A stretch of DNA of 64,000 nt from Ctenosaura bakeri. Its lineage: Eukaryota > Chordata > Lepidosauria > Squamata > Iguanidae. A program made the translations under genes and the position numbers. The stretch is taken from positions 62,001 through 126,000 of the forward strand of contig CAOLHI010000419.1 of assembly GCA_948474755.1 (NCBI GenBank), in the 5' to 3' direction. Below, in pieces: positions 36,697 to 48,336 of this stretch (position 1 is the stretch's first letter; every line of letters starts with the position of its first letter). Below the pieces are notes generated by a model. It made no database searches and was not told the origin of the DNA. It worked only from the letters and a program-made list of their open reading frames with translations.

Positions 36697-38130
36697 TGTT
36701 GTTAAATGGTATCAAATCAGCTTCAACTTAGGGTGACCCTATCAGTGGGAGACCTCCAAGTGACCCTATCATCAACAGCCCTGCCAAGGTCTTAAATACT
36801 CAGGGCTGTGGCTTCCTATATCTAATCTATATTTTGGTCTTCCTGAAATATCCATCTATATTTCATTCTTCTTTTTTTCCTGCTGCCTTCTACCTTTACC
36901 AAGCATTATTGTCTTTTCTATTGAATCATGCCTTCTCATGATATGTCCAAAGTATGACAGTCTCAGTTTAGTCATCTTGGCTTCTAGGAAGAGTTTGGGG
37001 CTGATTTGCTCTAAGGCTCATTCATCTGTCTTTTTTAGAAGCCCAGTATCTATAGAATTCTTCTCTAGCACCACATTTCTAATGGGTTGATTTTCTTCCT
37101 ATCAGCTTTCTTTACTGTCCAGCTTTCACAACCATACATAGAAATTGGCAATATGACAGCATGGACAATCCTCACTTTATTATACAGGTGAGACATCTTT
37201 ACAGTTCAGGATCTTGTCTAGTTTCTTCTTAGCCCCCTTTTCCAAATCATAATCTGGTTATTAGACTGCGGTCTCCCTTCTGATTAATGACTGAGCCAAG
37301 GTATGGAAAATTTTGAACTATTTCAATTTCTTCATCTACAGTAAAATTATGTAAACAATCTGTGGTCATTATTTTTGCCTTCTTAATGCTTGAATGTAAA
37401 TCTGACGTTGCATTTTCTTCCTTGACTTTCTTCAGCACTTGTTCATGTCTTTGCTATTTTCTGCTACTAGCATGGTCTAATCTGCATGTTTAAACTGTTG
37501 ATGTTACTTCCTCCAATTTTCATGTCTCCTTCTTTCAAATCTCATCCTGCTTTATGTATGAGATGTTCAGCATAAAAGTTAAACAGTTTGTTAAAATGCA
37601 ACCTTGCCCAACTCCCTTGCCTATTGGAAACCACTCTGTTTGTTTCTCTGTATGCTATCATGTTGGTAGCCTCTTGTCCTTAGTACAGGTTATGCATCAG
37701 ATCAATCAAATGTTGTGGCATGCACACTTCTTTAGAGGGTTCCATGGTTTTTTATAACCTACACAATCAAAGACTTTGTTATTGTCTATAAAGCACAGGC
37801 TGATTTTCTTCTGAAATTGTTTGGTATGCTCCATTATTCAATGTAATGTTTGCAATATGATCCCTAGTGCCTCTTCCTTTCCTGAACCCAGCTTGGACAT
37901 CTGGCATTTCTCACTCCATATATGGTAAAAGTCTTTGTTGTAGAATTTTGAGCATAATTTTGCCTGCATAAGAGATTAATGTAATAGCCCTGTGGTTAGT
38001 GCACTCCTGGTGTCTCCTTTCTTGGGGATGGAATGTACATTGACTGTTTCCAATCTGTGGCCATTCTTTTGTTTTCCATTTGTATTCTACTTTACACAAA
38101 TCCTTATGGCTGTACATAATAATGATGATC
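36697..38130 (-). pseudogene. RTE-BovB LINE, 5'-truncated, about 1.4 kb
   Basis: Read on the - strand, a segment HPQERRHQECTNHRAITLIS then KIMLKILQQRL (37911-38216) is followed by the RT core, a KKAKIMTT motif and VQNFPYLGSVINQKGDRS (37247-37438). These are BovB RT landmarks in the right order. The catalytic YADD has become HAD plus a stop codon at 37474-37488. The 3' UTR ends with the GTTGTTAAATGG-type terminus near 36697, shared with BovB-mobilised SINEs. Multiple frameshifts make it inactive. Confidence 0.88.
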
Positions 38131-38883
38131 AGAAACACAATGCTAATATTGTAATCATTATGGCTTCTCTTTACTTCCTTCAGATGTTTCTGCCTTGGTC
38201 CCCAACTTTGTTTCAAACATTCACCAAAGACTTTTTTTCGGTGGTAACTCTTCTAAAACCAGTCTTTATGAAATGAACCTCATGATTGTGCTGTTATTGA
38301 AAACTGCAACTCATTTCATTTCCAACTGATTCCTCTTATAATGCACCTGGACAACTGAATGGGATGTATTGACCAATCCTCCCACAACCCACCTGCAGAC
38401 TGCTTCCCCCAGTAAACTCAAATACCTTTGTTTTCCTCTACAGTTCCACTCAAAAATAGTGACAAGAATTCCCAAATCACACCATATTTTTTTTAAAAAA
38501 TTGAAGTAGTGGAAAGCTTCAGGGGCCACAAAAGGGAGTTCAAGGTCCACATTTGATTCACGGGCCACGATTTGTCCACCATCTTACAACATAGGGTCAT
38601 TTAGTCCATTCTGAGCACTTGAAATACAAAAAAATCTTTCTGATCCACAATAAAAATAAAATATGATACTGTTAACCTTGTCAACCTTATCTTTAACCTG
38701 AATAGTAGATGGGAGTGGCAATAATATTTAATGTTAGGTGATCTATTTTGGATTCATGGGAAAAACTGAATCACAACCTTTACTAAACTGTTTCTAAAAA
38801 CAGGCAATGATAAAAATTGTTGCTGATTAAAGTACAAGATATCAGAATATTCCTGAATTTTTTTCCCCGAAGAGGCTAACAGA
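38131..38883. other. Unassigned interval
   Basis: No gene or named repeat is recognised. Confidence 0.4.
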
Positions 38884-39340
38884 GGCCTTTTCCGCACTGG
38901 GTTTTTAAAACGGTGCAGAGTGTCTTCCAGAGAGGACGTCTACACCTGGGAGCGGACTGGGTCTGGACTACTTTGTGTAGTTCCGGACCTCAGCCCGCTC
39001 CAGAATGACCCAAAGTGGTCGTTCAGCATGCTTTTGAAAGACTGCTTAAAACAGGTCTTTCAAAAGCATGGAGCGCACCACTCTGTGGCCGTGCTCTGGT
39101 GCAGATTTTCAGGCTCGCACCAGTGTGAGCCTGCAGATCTGCCGGGGGTGGGCTTTAGGCTGGCGAGCTTCACTGGTTGGTGGAGAGCCTCGACCAACCA
39201 GAAGCCGCCATTTTCATCCCCGGAGCAGTGCGGAGCGGCAGCCACGGACTGCTCTGGACCAGCCTGGACCCTCGCATGGAGCACACAGGTCCGGTGAGTA
39301 CCGGCATGGGGCAATTCCCTTGCCCAGTGTGGAAAAGGCC
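38884..39340 (-). mobile_element. GC-rich GGCC-ended MITE, family N, copy 2 (TSD AGA)
   Basis: A 457-bp element with ends GGCCTTTTCCGCAC and GTGTGGAAAAGGCC (inverted), flanked by AGA (38881-38883, 39341-39343). Its interior is the family-N body in the reverse orientation to 22110-22563. A near-perfect 13-bp hairpin (ATGCTTTTGAAAG against CTTTCAAAAGCAT) lies at 39029-39069. GGTGAGT on the + strand ends 41 bp from the right terminus. The many overlapping frames come from its high GC content and are not genes. Confidence 0.85.
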
Positions 39341-39343
39341 AGA

Positions 39344-40668
39344 TATACAAATTTTATATCTGAACAAAATCCAGGAAGCATATACAAATGACACTCGAGG
39401 AAAAAAAATCTATGATGAAGGAACCCTTCAATTGTGTGCATAGTTCTAAACTTCCATTTGAAAATGATGCTGCTGTTTTCCTTAGATTTGTGCTAAAGAC
39501 TTTACATATAAAATCAGCAACAATCCTATAGACTGCAGAATGATTACAATATGATTGAATCATTGATATTAGCTTCCTGAAGAATCACTTCTGCCTACAA
39601 AATGCCAGCCACAGCCAAAATTCTTACAATACAAGATGACAAATTCAGCACTCTTATCCCTTCCACTACTGTAGAGCAGGGAACCAGTTTGGAGTGCCAG
39701 CTCAGATACTCTTCTGACCCCTTCCTTGATGATCCAGCTGACACTGAGGGATTGGCCACATCCACTTATACCACTGGGTCCTCAACCAAAATGTTAGGTA
39801 AAGTTTCTATATGACGGCATAGCTGAGGACCCAGATTTGCTACTGTCTCACATTCTCAACTTGTGAAAGGTGACAAGGGAGGAAAACTGCAATCACTTAA
39901 CTGGCACTTGGAGAGCCAGCTGGGTCTCAAATTTGGGATGCATATCAGTGAAATCACTTCATACAGTCAGCTACCAGTAATCAAATGTGTAGAGTATCTT
40001 GGTGTTCTTTGTGCACGTTTGAGCTAGTCCTTAGATTGAAAGAGAAATCAGAATGGTGAAAGGGGAAAATGTGAGGCAATCTTATTCCTGACACTTGCAT
40101 TCTAAGGGAAGAGTACATCATGTCAAAGCACTGTTGGTGTAATGGAAGAACAGCTCAGTAACAGTCTAATAAAAAAGTAGTCTAAAAGGTCTAAAAAAGG
40201 TAATGGGATACAGGATCCCACTGGGTGGGCAGCAAGAGCAAGTTAGTAAGTAGCTTATTTGTATGATTAAAAATGCACAGAAAATTTATAGGCTACATTC
40301 TGATTAGGGTCAAAATGGCATTAGCCTGGGATAGTTTATGGCAGTCCTGTTAAAGATACATTAGCAGTTTAACTGATGTTCAGAACACAGAGTATCTCTA
40401 TTAATATGCAAATTGGAGAATCCTTTATAGCTGTCATGATATGGCTTCATAGCCCTCAATATTCAAATCTGGACATTCAAAGTATAATTCAGTAGGAGAT
40501 GGGACAGGTTATTATAAATAATTTATTATCTTTGCATCCCATTCTTAACCAAGGGAGCTTACATAGTATATAGGATTATATTGTATCTGGTCCAACATGG
40601 CCAAATAATGGCCAAATGTGATGACCTTAGTTCCCCCTTCCCACCTCTAATTCTTTAGGTACTACACC
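39344..40668. other. Unassigned interval with weak coding-like stretch
   Basis: A + frame at 39602-39814 (70 codons) is followed at 39855-40030 by a frame reading WHLESQLGLKFGMHISEI and CVEYLGVLCA. These are not enough to name a family. A short L2-like 3' end may lie at about 40514-40585. Confidence 0.35.
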
Positions 40669-40786
40669 AGAGGTGGGAATCATGCAGCCCTCTGGACTGT
40701 AGCTCCCATTTTTCAAGGACATTGGTATGCTGGCTAGGGCACTAGGAGTTGCATTTTAACAATATCTTGAGGGCCTGCCCTACCCC
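40669..40786. mobile_element. Short foldback element
   Basis: The left arm GCAGCCCTCTGGACTGTAGC and the right arm TGAGGGCCTGC are diverged inverted copies around a TATGCTGGCTAGGGC centre. This type of palindromic repeat is common in reptile genomes. Borders and any duplication are unclear. Confidence 0.45.
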
Positions 40787-41496
40787 AGAGTCTTAAATGT
40801 TGTCTTAATAGTTAAATGTTTCATGTACCATAGCATTTTAAATATTATTTTACATGTATGGTTTACTAGTAAGTCCAAAATAACTGAATCACTAAACAAT
40901 ATTAATAGCTATCTTTCTTCCAAACAGAAGACAAATAACGTGCATATCGTTTCAGTAGAAATATCAATATGAATCCAAAGCTAAGTGTGTTGTAGAGATG
41001 CTGAGGGCAGTGCAAGAATTTATTATCTAATAAACAAATCCTTTCCCTCCTGGGTGGCTTTCAGAGCCAGCCTGCAGTTGGATAGGAACTATTGTGTTGT
41101 ATTCCCAAACTGCTTGGTGTTGTATGTGAGTGATACAGTCACAAGGGGCAATTTTGCGAGTGCTTCTCTGGAGGTGGCCATTCCATGGGAAAACCTCACA
41201 GTTGTTTCTAACATTCTGTGTAACTGCGCTATTCATGCATGTCCTGTAATCATTTGTAAATGTTGTATGGATGATGAAAGAACTAAGCCAGAACTGGAAC
41301 TGCTCTATCCTGAGTTTGTCAGTTCATGCATAGGTAGTAAACATGGCTGGGTGGGTTCAGAGCCTACAATTTGTGCTCTGGAATGATTATGGAAAAGGCT
41401 TTATCATGGTGCTATGGGACAGTTTTTCCTTTCATTCTCTCTTTCTACTATTCCAGATTGTTAGCATTCCTTAAAGCACCATGTGAAAGAAGCATA
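40787..41496. other. Interval with a 133-codon open frame
   Basis: The + frame 40985-41386 encodes a Cys-rich 133-residue product (several CC and CxC pairs in its second half) with no signal peptide or domain that I recognise. A shorter frame overlaps it on the - strand. There is no splice, promoter or homology support, so I do not call a gene. Confidence 0.3.
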
Positions 41497-42112
41497 TGCC
41501 ATTTCCACCCTATACTGTTATAGGCCCTTTTCGCACGTTACCCATTTGCGCGGTTGGGGGTGTGTGTGTCGCATGAAAAGCCTCAGCAGGAACGCTGCCG
41601 CTTCCCTGCTGCTTGAGTTCTGCAGCGCATCCTGGTTGTGCGAGTGTCACGCGAGCACCCCGCCCCTTCCTACCACAGTGCAACCTGGGAATTGTAGCAG
41701 GAAGTGCGACTGGCCCAGCTCCCGACGCACCGCATAGCAGGTAAGTGCGCACGGGCCCCGGGAGCATTGTGCGACTGCGCACCATTTTCGGCTTAAAGCT
41801 GAAAATAAAAAGGTGCGCGTCCGCTCTGCATCCGGCTCTTGAGCGTCGCATAAATGGGAGTGCGGACCGCTGCTCCCATTTATGCGATGCTAAGGGGCCC
41901 TCTTGCAAAAGGAACTGTGTGCGAAAAGGGTCATAGTGCTATTATCCCACTTTCAACATCCTGTGGAATCTTGGGGTTTGCAGTTTACTGAGGCCAAAGA
42001 ACTCTCTGGATGAGAATTCTAAATGCCTCCTCCCTAAATGACAAACCCCAGGATCCCACAAGATGTTGAAAGTGGAATAATAGCACTATAACAATGTAGT
42101 GTAGAAATACTT
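41497..42112. mobile_element. GGCC-ended MITE, family M, copy 7, split by another MITE
   Basis: The left piece (41497-41522) and right piece (41933-42112) form a family-M element with the GCTATTATCCCACTTTC arm, the GGATGAGAATTC centre and a GAAAGTGGAATAATAGCAC arm. Its outer ends have decayed. Bases ATA of its TTATAGTGC stretch are duplicated around the inner element. Confidence 0.85.
41523..41932. mobile_element. GC-rich GGCC-ended MITE inside a MITE (TSD ATA)
   Basis: A 410-bp element with ends GGCCCTTTTCGCAC and inverted GTGCGAAAAGGGTC, flanked by ATA (41520-41522, 41933-41935). CpG-rich body distinct from family N. A perfect 14-bp stem, CGCATAAATGGGAG against CTCCCATTTATGCG, lies at 41846-41885. 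A consensus-like donor CAGGTAAGT occurs at 41738-41746. Overlapping long frames reflect GC content. Confidence 0.85.
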
Positions 42113-42340
42113 ACAGTGGCACTAGCTTGCTATGGAGACATCATTGACATCCAGTGCTCCATCAGGAAAAGTAAAGCAAGAAAGTTCTGGTGTCCCGAGC
42201 TGAGTCTAGCCGCTTTTCCTTAACATTTCCTCCCAAATACATCATACATTTTACTGCCTCAGTAATCATGTTAATCAGTATTAAAATCCCACAGAATTAA
42301 AACAGAATCCAATAGAATTCATGAAGCAAGCTATCCTTTA

Positions 42341-42692
42341 CAGTCCTCCCTCCATATTCACTAGGGTGAGGGGCACAGGACCCCTGTGAAAGTGGAAAAA
42401 CCGTGAAAAACTCTAGGCCTTCCCAAACCATATTTAACACAAAACAAAGTATGATCCCCATATTCAACCCACCGTGGATTCTTTTGAGGCATTAGGGTTC
42501 CTTCACCAGGCAGAAGTGGGTGGCTGATGAGGCTTACTGCCACCTCCACTGCTGCCCCACACAGTTTCTCAGCCTCCTGAAGCTTGCAGCCCCTATTAAA
42601 AATGGCATAGGGAGGCAGCAGGGGCGACAGCAAATAATCTGTGAATAATCAAATTTGCAAAAGTGAAACCCTCAGATGTGGAGGGCTGACTG
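42341..42692. mobile_element. Tigger/pogo-like non-autonomous DNA transposon, copy 2 (TSD TA)
   Basis: A 352-bp element with ends CAGTCCTCCCTCCATATTCA and inverted CAGATGTGGAGGGCTGACTG, flanked by TA at 42339-42340 and 42693-42694. It shares GTGGGGCACAG-like and AATAATCAAATTTGCAAA blocks with 10017-10500. No transposase. Confidence 0.8.
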
Positions 42693-42694
42693 TA

Positions 42695-43985
42695 TTTTAC
42701 ACATTTAAAAGTCTGCAGTCCTTTATTTATCGCAGTTGGGCTCTCTGAATCCCATTTCTTTTGGTTGAAGGCCTATTTGTAGTAGTCTCTGCATGTACAA
42801 TTGGAATTTCTACATAAAAAAATAGTACATAAGAATGAATAAGGATATATATGAAATAGAATATAAAATATTTTATATTTGATTTTTAAAACACTGGCTG
42901 GCAATTCAATCATGCTGTTCAGCTTCAGTTATTTCTTTTGTGACTGACAGCTTGCATGCCTAGATTTAACCCCAGACTAACAGGACAGGGAAATGCAAGA
43001 TGGCAAAGGATGCACCCTAATTGCTTGCAACTAAATTTTAATATGTTCAGAGTTGTTTTCAAACAATAAATTAGTTTTCAAAATAAATTGATGCTCTGCA
43101 AACACCAGCAGTGATATATTCAGTTTAGGCAGGAAAATCCCCATCAGTCCATTAAAAAATGATAACACTTTGGAAAATAGTCTTCTGCAATTACGATGCC
43201 AAGTGATTATATAATGTCTACTTTACTGGAATGCTGTAGGCCACTATTAAGTCTGAGCCACTGTTAGCTTGGTTTCAGCCTGTCTAGTAGCTGGACTGAT
43301 ATGTATGGACCCCAGAGCAGGGGTGTGGGGTTCAAGTCCCTCACAAGACTAGTTTGGTGGGGAATGAAACCCCCTGAAATCATCTGACAAAACTGAACCA
43401 CCAAGACTCCTATATAGTTGAGCTCCCTCAAGAATGAACAATGGGAAATACACTATATAATCATTATTTTGCTGCTGTTTTCATGGTACTGATGAACTCA
43501 TGGTACTCTGCATGGGTTGGATGATGATCACTGTTTTCATGCAGCACATTATGTGTTTTCACTGTTTTGTAAAATTTAGCTGCAAGCAGTCAAAATTAAT
43601 AACCTGCTTGCCGATATTGACCACCCCACCTTAGAAACAGTTGTAATACTAGCAGGAGCTCTGCGTATACACACACACCTAGGCATGTATGGGAGTTATC
43701 TGTAACCTCCACAACTAGAGGGAGGAAAAGGAAAGAAGGGAAGGGAAGGAAATTATAACAAATAGACAAAATGTGAGGACAGGAAAAGAAAGAATGGGAA
43801 GAAGGTAGGTGAAATTTTTTTAATGTATTTTAATTTTTCTACTAATTTTATTTTTTAGGCACCTTGTAAAGGCTTAGGTTAGAAAGGAAATATATAAAAT
43901 AAATACAATAAAAGGGCAGGTAAATGGAAAGAAGGGTATGGAAGATAAATGTGTTGTTGTTGTTATTAATTCTGGCTATGGTGAT
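42695..43985. other. Unassigned interval
   Basis: No gene is recognised. A purine-rich tract (GGAAAGAAGGGAAGGG) lies near 43728-43750. Confidence 0.45.
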
Positions 43986-44155
43986 GGCCATTTTCTTGGC
44001 ACAGAAGACTTGGGATTTGCAATTTATGGAGGGGTATTAGAATTCACAGCCAGAGAATTCTAGTGCCTCACTGGAGTACAAACTCTAGGATTCCATATGA
44101 TGCAGCCATAGCATTTAAAGTGGAATCATAATGCTATAATTGTGAAGCATGAAGG
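43986..44155. mobile_element. MITE related to family M
   Basis: GGCCATTTTCTTGGCAC opens the element. The centre reads CACAGCCAGAGAATTC and TGCCTCACTGGAGTACAAAC, and the right arm reads AAAGTGGAATCATAATGC. It resembles 50442-50625 more than the main family-M copies. Borders are decayed and no duplication is visible. Confidence 0.55.
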
Positions 44156-44387
44156 GAGAAGGGGAGAAAACTGTTGAGATGAGTTTGTTTCTTTGAAGGT
44201 AAAATGCTAGATGAGGTTTTGAAGGTAACTAGAAAGATAAAAGTTTTAGGGGAAAAGAAGGTCTAATTGGGAATATAAACACAAGGAAGGAGTGAAGAGA
44301 GAACTGTGCCAGTTGGGGTATAAGTTACGCATGAAAGGAGAAGGGGAGAAAAAATGACAATAGATAAGTAAGTTTACATGAGAGATA

Positions 44388-45363
44388 TGTTACCCTGTTC
44401 TCTGGGGGTCCTAGGAGGGGCACCCGAATAACCAAACAACAATAACCATGACTTGGGGAAAATTAGGGGGAGCGCTCACTAAAGCTAGCGAGAGGCAGGG
44501 TAACTTAGCAGGATCTTGCAACCCAGCGTCTACAGGGTCAGGTCAGTCAAGCAGCCAGGCAATTTAAAATAGCAAAAACAAAATTTTATTAAACACAGAC
44601 AAACATAAAAGATGACACAGTCACACAGATAGCTAAAGAATTGGGAATAGGGATTTTCGGAGGGAAATGGGTGATATGACACTTGTCTTGTAGTCCTGGA
44701 GAGATATGAAGATAGAGTTCGTTGGGGTGCAGGGGAGAAGCTCAGTGCAGTTCGCTGAGGGGAGCTAACCGAACAAAGCAGCAGCAAGGCGGTCTGGAAC
44801 TCGGGAGCGATCCCAGGTTGAGCGGGCTAAATTACTGGAACTGAGGGGACGGCTCGCCAAGCGGAGCGGTGGCAAGGCTGGATGGTACTCAGGAGCGATC
44901 CGAGGTGGTCTCGGAATCGGGGGTTTTTATAGGGTGAATTGTGACTGCAGGCCATACCTTACTCGGTGAGAACAATGCGATTTTGGAGCCGGACAAAGCT
45001 TTGGAAAGGTCAGAGTTTAGCATGATTGGCTTAAAGCCGAATCAACAATAGTGTAGCCAGTATGCAAATACAGAGCGCTTAGTACAGCTTTGTAAGGTTA
45101 CCTGTTCGGGGCAGGGAGCTTTTGTTAGTATCGCGCATAAGCAAAAGGGTGTTTGCTGGAGAGGTCCCTGAAGCGACGAACTGGCTCTGTTCGGCCTGCC
45201 TAGGTGGGGAATGGAATGTCCAGCAATTATCGGCTGCGCCTGTTTACATGCTTGTCTGGAGGCCTCGCAAACATGTGGAGCAGGGTGGCAGAGGAAAGCC
45301 GAATGGTTTGATATCAAAACGATATCAAGTGCTATCTCCGGGTAGGCCTGAACCACAGTAACA
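44388..45363 (-). mobile_element. ERV solo LTR, family 1, copy D (TSD GATA)
   Basis: A 976-bp LTR, the longest copy. TGTTACCCTG opens it on the + strand and CAGTAACA closes it, with perfect GATA duplications (44384-44387, 45364-45367). On the - strand it has a TATAAAAA box near 44924-44932 and AATAAA at 44585-44590. Extra length comes from an imperfect internal duplication around 44755-44910, where GGAGCGATCC and CGGAACTGAG-like blocks recur. No internal retroviral genes. Confidence 0.93.
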
Positions 45364-45367
45364 GATA

Positions 45368-46436
45368 TATGGAGGAGAAAAAAAACATAGATCAGCAAAT
45401 TATGCCTGAAATGGGAAGGCTTAGTCATGCTGCCTCCAGAGCCACAACTATAATTCCCACGAGGAAATCATTACAGAGAACAATGTCAGCAATTCCCAAA
45501 TGAGAATTTAGATATAAATAGATATTAATATAAAATGATATTGCCAATTGATTATGTTAAGCTCCAATTCCATCTGTCACCATTTTCTCTGCCCCTGCCC
45601 TATCATTTGGTTAGTGGTGGGCCTCCATCATCTTTAGCTCTGTAAAGGAGAGCATGACTTGCTGTTGTATTCCACATTTGAAGAAAAGCTGCTGACACAT
45701 CTCAATGAACTATATCGAGCAACAAAATCCAAAAGGAGAAGATTAGCAACCAAGGTAAGTACTTGAATTTTGATGTAGTCAAAAGGTGCAGCTGAGACTT
45801 CATTATAAATCACTTCAGGAACAAGTGGAAGCACATGGTGGTTGATACACATCAGATATTTGATATATGCACCTCTGAACAAGCAGATGAAATGAGAGGT
45901 TCTGTATAAACATCTACAAATCCTCCTAGGAAACATGAAGTATAGTCAAAAAGTTCACACGGCCCCTAAAACCTTCTATGTTCTTATATAAATGTATTCC
46001 TCTAACTAATCAGATTCAATTAACAAAATCCCTTCCAGTTCTTCAATTCAATGTGAATAGTATTGGCTGCCAGTTTGGTACTTGTAAGGTGGAATTGCTC
46101 AGACTCCATGTATTTACTTTTATGATCAGACAAATCAGAAATTTAAATCCAGCATTCTGCCACTGGCAGCCATCCAGCTCCACAGTTAAGGAACTTCAAG
46201 AAATAATAACCACACCCACTGCTTAAATATCGTATTTGGTAATGGTATGGCCCTTAATAGCTGATATTTCTTGGATTTGGAAGCTCGAGTACACATAGAA
46301 ATCCTTTAGCACAGCATATTAAACTGAAACATTTTTTTTTAATTAATTGAATCTGATTATATTTTGGGAAGGTTATGCCTACAGCAAATTTCAGGCAAAT
46401 TTTAAACTGAAAGTGATAAACTCAGTGGAAAAAAAT
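45368..46436. other. Unassigned interval
   Basis: No gene is recognised. Confidence 0.4.
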
Positions 46437-46547
46437 GAAAGAAGTAGCCATGTTAGCCTCTTGCAGCATAAAAAGTAGGAAGGAAGTGGGCAAACAAACA
46501 AAAAAAAGAGAGAGAGAGAGAGAGAAAGAGAGAAATGTGGCAGCACC
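46437..46547 (+). repeat. Interspersed repeat, GCCATGTTAGCCTC family, with (AG)n
   Basis: GTAGCCATGTTAGCCTCTTG and GAAATGTGGCAGCACC match 57461-57540. An (AG)n microsatellite at about 46506-46536 sits in its middle. The same family occurs in reverse at 61730-62040. Class not assigned. Confidence 0.6.
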
Positions 46548-46800
46548 AGCCGCTTATGAAAAGACAGTAGGAAGAGTGCCAGTCTAACCTCTTTGGGAAA
46601 GGAGTTCCAGAGCCTGGGCGCAGCCACTGAGAAGGCCCTCTCCATTCCCACCCGAGTATGCGTGAGGTGGTAGAGCAGAGAGAAGGGCCTTCCCAGAAGA
46701 CCTCAAAACATGGGCAGATTTGCAAGGGAGAATGCAGAGCTTCAGATAACCTGGACCTATATAGGGCTTTATAGGTCAAAACCAGCTCTTTCTATTATGA
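46548..46800 (-). pseudogene. L2-type LINE fragment, ORF2 C-terminus
   Basis: - strand frames give VLTYKALYR..., then GPSLCSTTSR and GMERAFSVAAPRLWNSFPKEVRLALFLLSFHKRL, the standard end of L2-clade ORF2. One frameshift separates the two parts (46391-46651 and 46453-46779). Confidence 0.75.
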
Positions 46801-47329
46801 TATATGATGAGAAATTAAAAATCATAGGCTGTTTAGAAGTATAAGAAAGTGCACAGAAAGCTGCATTTTCAGGATAGCTGAAATGTGGAACTCTCAGCTG
46901 CAAGGCAATTGCTGTCGCAAATAATCCAGCAATTTCAAAGAGAGACAAGGTATCAGTATGATACCATGTCTGTATGTCTATGATTGCCAGCTGATTAAAT
47001 TAAACTCCATCTTTGGCTGTCTCTATTTTGTGACTGGTTTGCTTTACCACTTTAACTTTGCCAATAAAGTTGCCAACAGATGAAGTACAGTGGCTTGCAG
47101 AATCTTTTCTGTAGTTGAAAGGACAGAACAGGGTGTGTGTATGTTTATTTGTGATGCTATAAATATATATGTTGGCATGTTTTTGTGTTACACTGTGAAT
47201 AGGGTTTTTGTGTGTAGCAAAGCTTGTCTAATCATATGGGGGATGCTTATATGCAGTCAGGATGCCCAATCCCATTTTGAGAGGTAGGCCTCAATTTGCT
47301 TGCCTAGTCCCCGTGATGTAACAAGAACT
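46801..47329. other. Unassigned interval
   Basis: No gene or named repeat is recognised. Confidence 0.4.
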
Positions 47330-47811
47330 GTATAAATTAGAGATGGGACAAATCCAGAATTTTCTGAATCCAAATCTGGATCCGAACCCCTGGAAGGTTC
47401 TGCGAATCCATGAATCTCAAATCTTTCGAATCCTTTTTTATAAAAGGGTTTCAAAAGCAAGGGAAACAAAGCACTTCTACTGAGAAATGTTTTCAAGCAA
47501 AATTTTTTTAATTAAATTTGTTTAATGAAAAAGAAATTAAATAATAATTTTCACTTTCAGGAAAACATAACCATATACTTCTTATTAAGAATTACATGTA
47601 ATTTAGAAGTAGCTCCAGATGTTGGAGTCAACCCCTGGGTTGACTATTACAAACCAAAACAAAAAAAAGGGCAAGGATAATCTTGGGAAAGACACACTCT
47701 CTCAGCCTTAGCAAAGGCCTAGTCAAAGGCAAATCTCCCTCTGAAGAAATCTGGCCAGGACAATTGTCATCGTTTTGCTTTAGGATCTCGCCAGATTGAA
47801 AATGACATGAA

Positions 47812-47881
47812 GGCCCTTTCTACACAAGCAGGAAAATGTGGATTATTAATCCCACATTTTCCTGCCTGTGTAAACAGGGCC
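47812..47881. repeat. 70-bp near-perfect palindrome with GGCCC ends
   Basis: The left half GGCCCTTTCTACACAAGCAG and onward pairs with the right half after three changes. The ends look like the GGCC-ended MITEs but the interior (GGAAAATGTGGATTA) is different and no 3-bp duplication is visible. It may be a minimal MITE. Confidence 0.6.
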
Positions 47882-48073
47882 ACATACTACAGTACAGAGA
47901 TAATCCAGGTCAAAACTGGATTTTTCTTCGCATAGCTCCTTATGGCATCCTGGGGTTTCTAGTTTGATGATGCACTAGCACACTTTGGCAGAGAAGGTAT
48001 GAAAGAGCTTTGCAAGGGAGCCAAGCAAAGGAATCTTCTTCAGCTTTCCTTGAAATCTCAAGAACACTGTACT

Positions 48074-48262
48074 TTCCAGTCAAGTCTCAAGTCCTGCAAC
48101 AAGGAAGGCACTTAAAAAAACAAAACAAAACAAAACACCGGCCTCTAGCCCAGTCTCAATTCCCTACCCTGATGTCCAGTCTCAAGTCCTAAAACAAGGA
48201 AGGCACTTAACAAAAACAAACACCAGCCTCTAGTCCAGTCTCAATCCCTACCCTCCAGTCTC
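48074..48262 (+). repeat. Tandem repeat, 2.2 units of about 85-100 bp
   Basis: Units begin CCAGTCTCAAGTCCT, continue through ACAAGGAAGGCACTTAA, an A-rich (AAAAC)n stretch and CAGTCTCAAT, and end CCCTACCCT. A third unit is cut after CCAGTCTCAAGTC. Confidence 0.75.
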
Positions 48263-48336
48263 AAGTCAAAAGAACAGGAAGAAGAGAATAATCACCTTGC
48301 AGAGGGAGGCAGCCACAGGGGCAGGCAGCAGGAGCG

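Noticed and set aside
38920..39443. Cluster of overlapping frames of 70-125 codons on both strands
   Set aside because: They fall in a GC-rich MITE with clear inverted repeats and 3-bp duplications; low stop density follows from GC content.
41483..41936. CpG-rich stretch as a promoter CpG island
   Set aside because: The borders coincide exactly with a MITE and its ATA duplications, and no gene follows.
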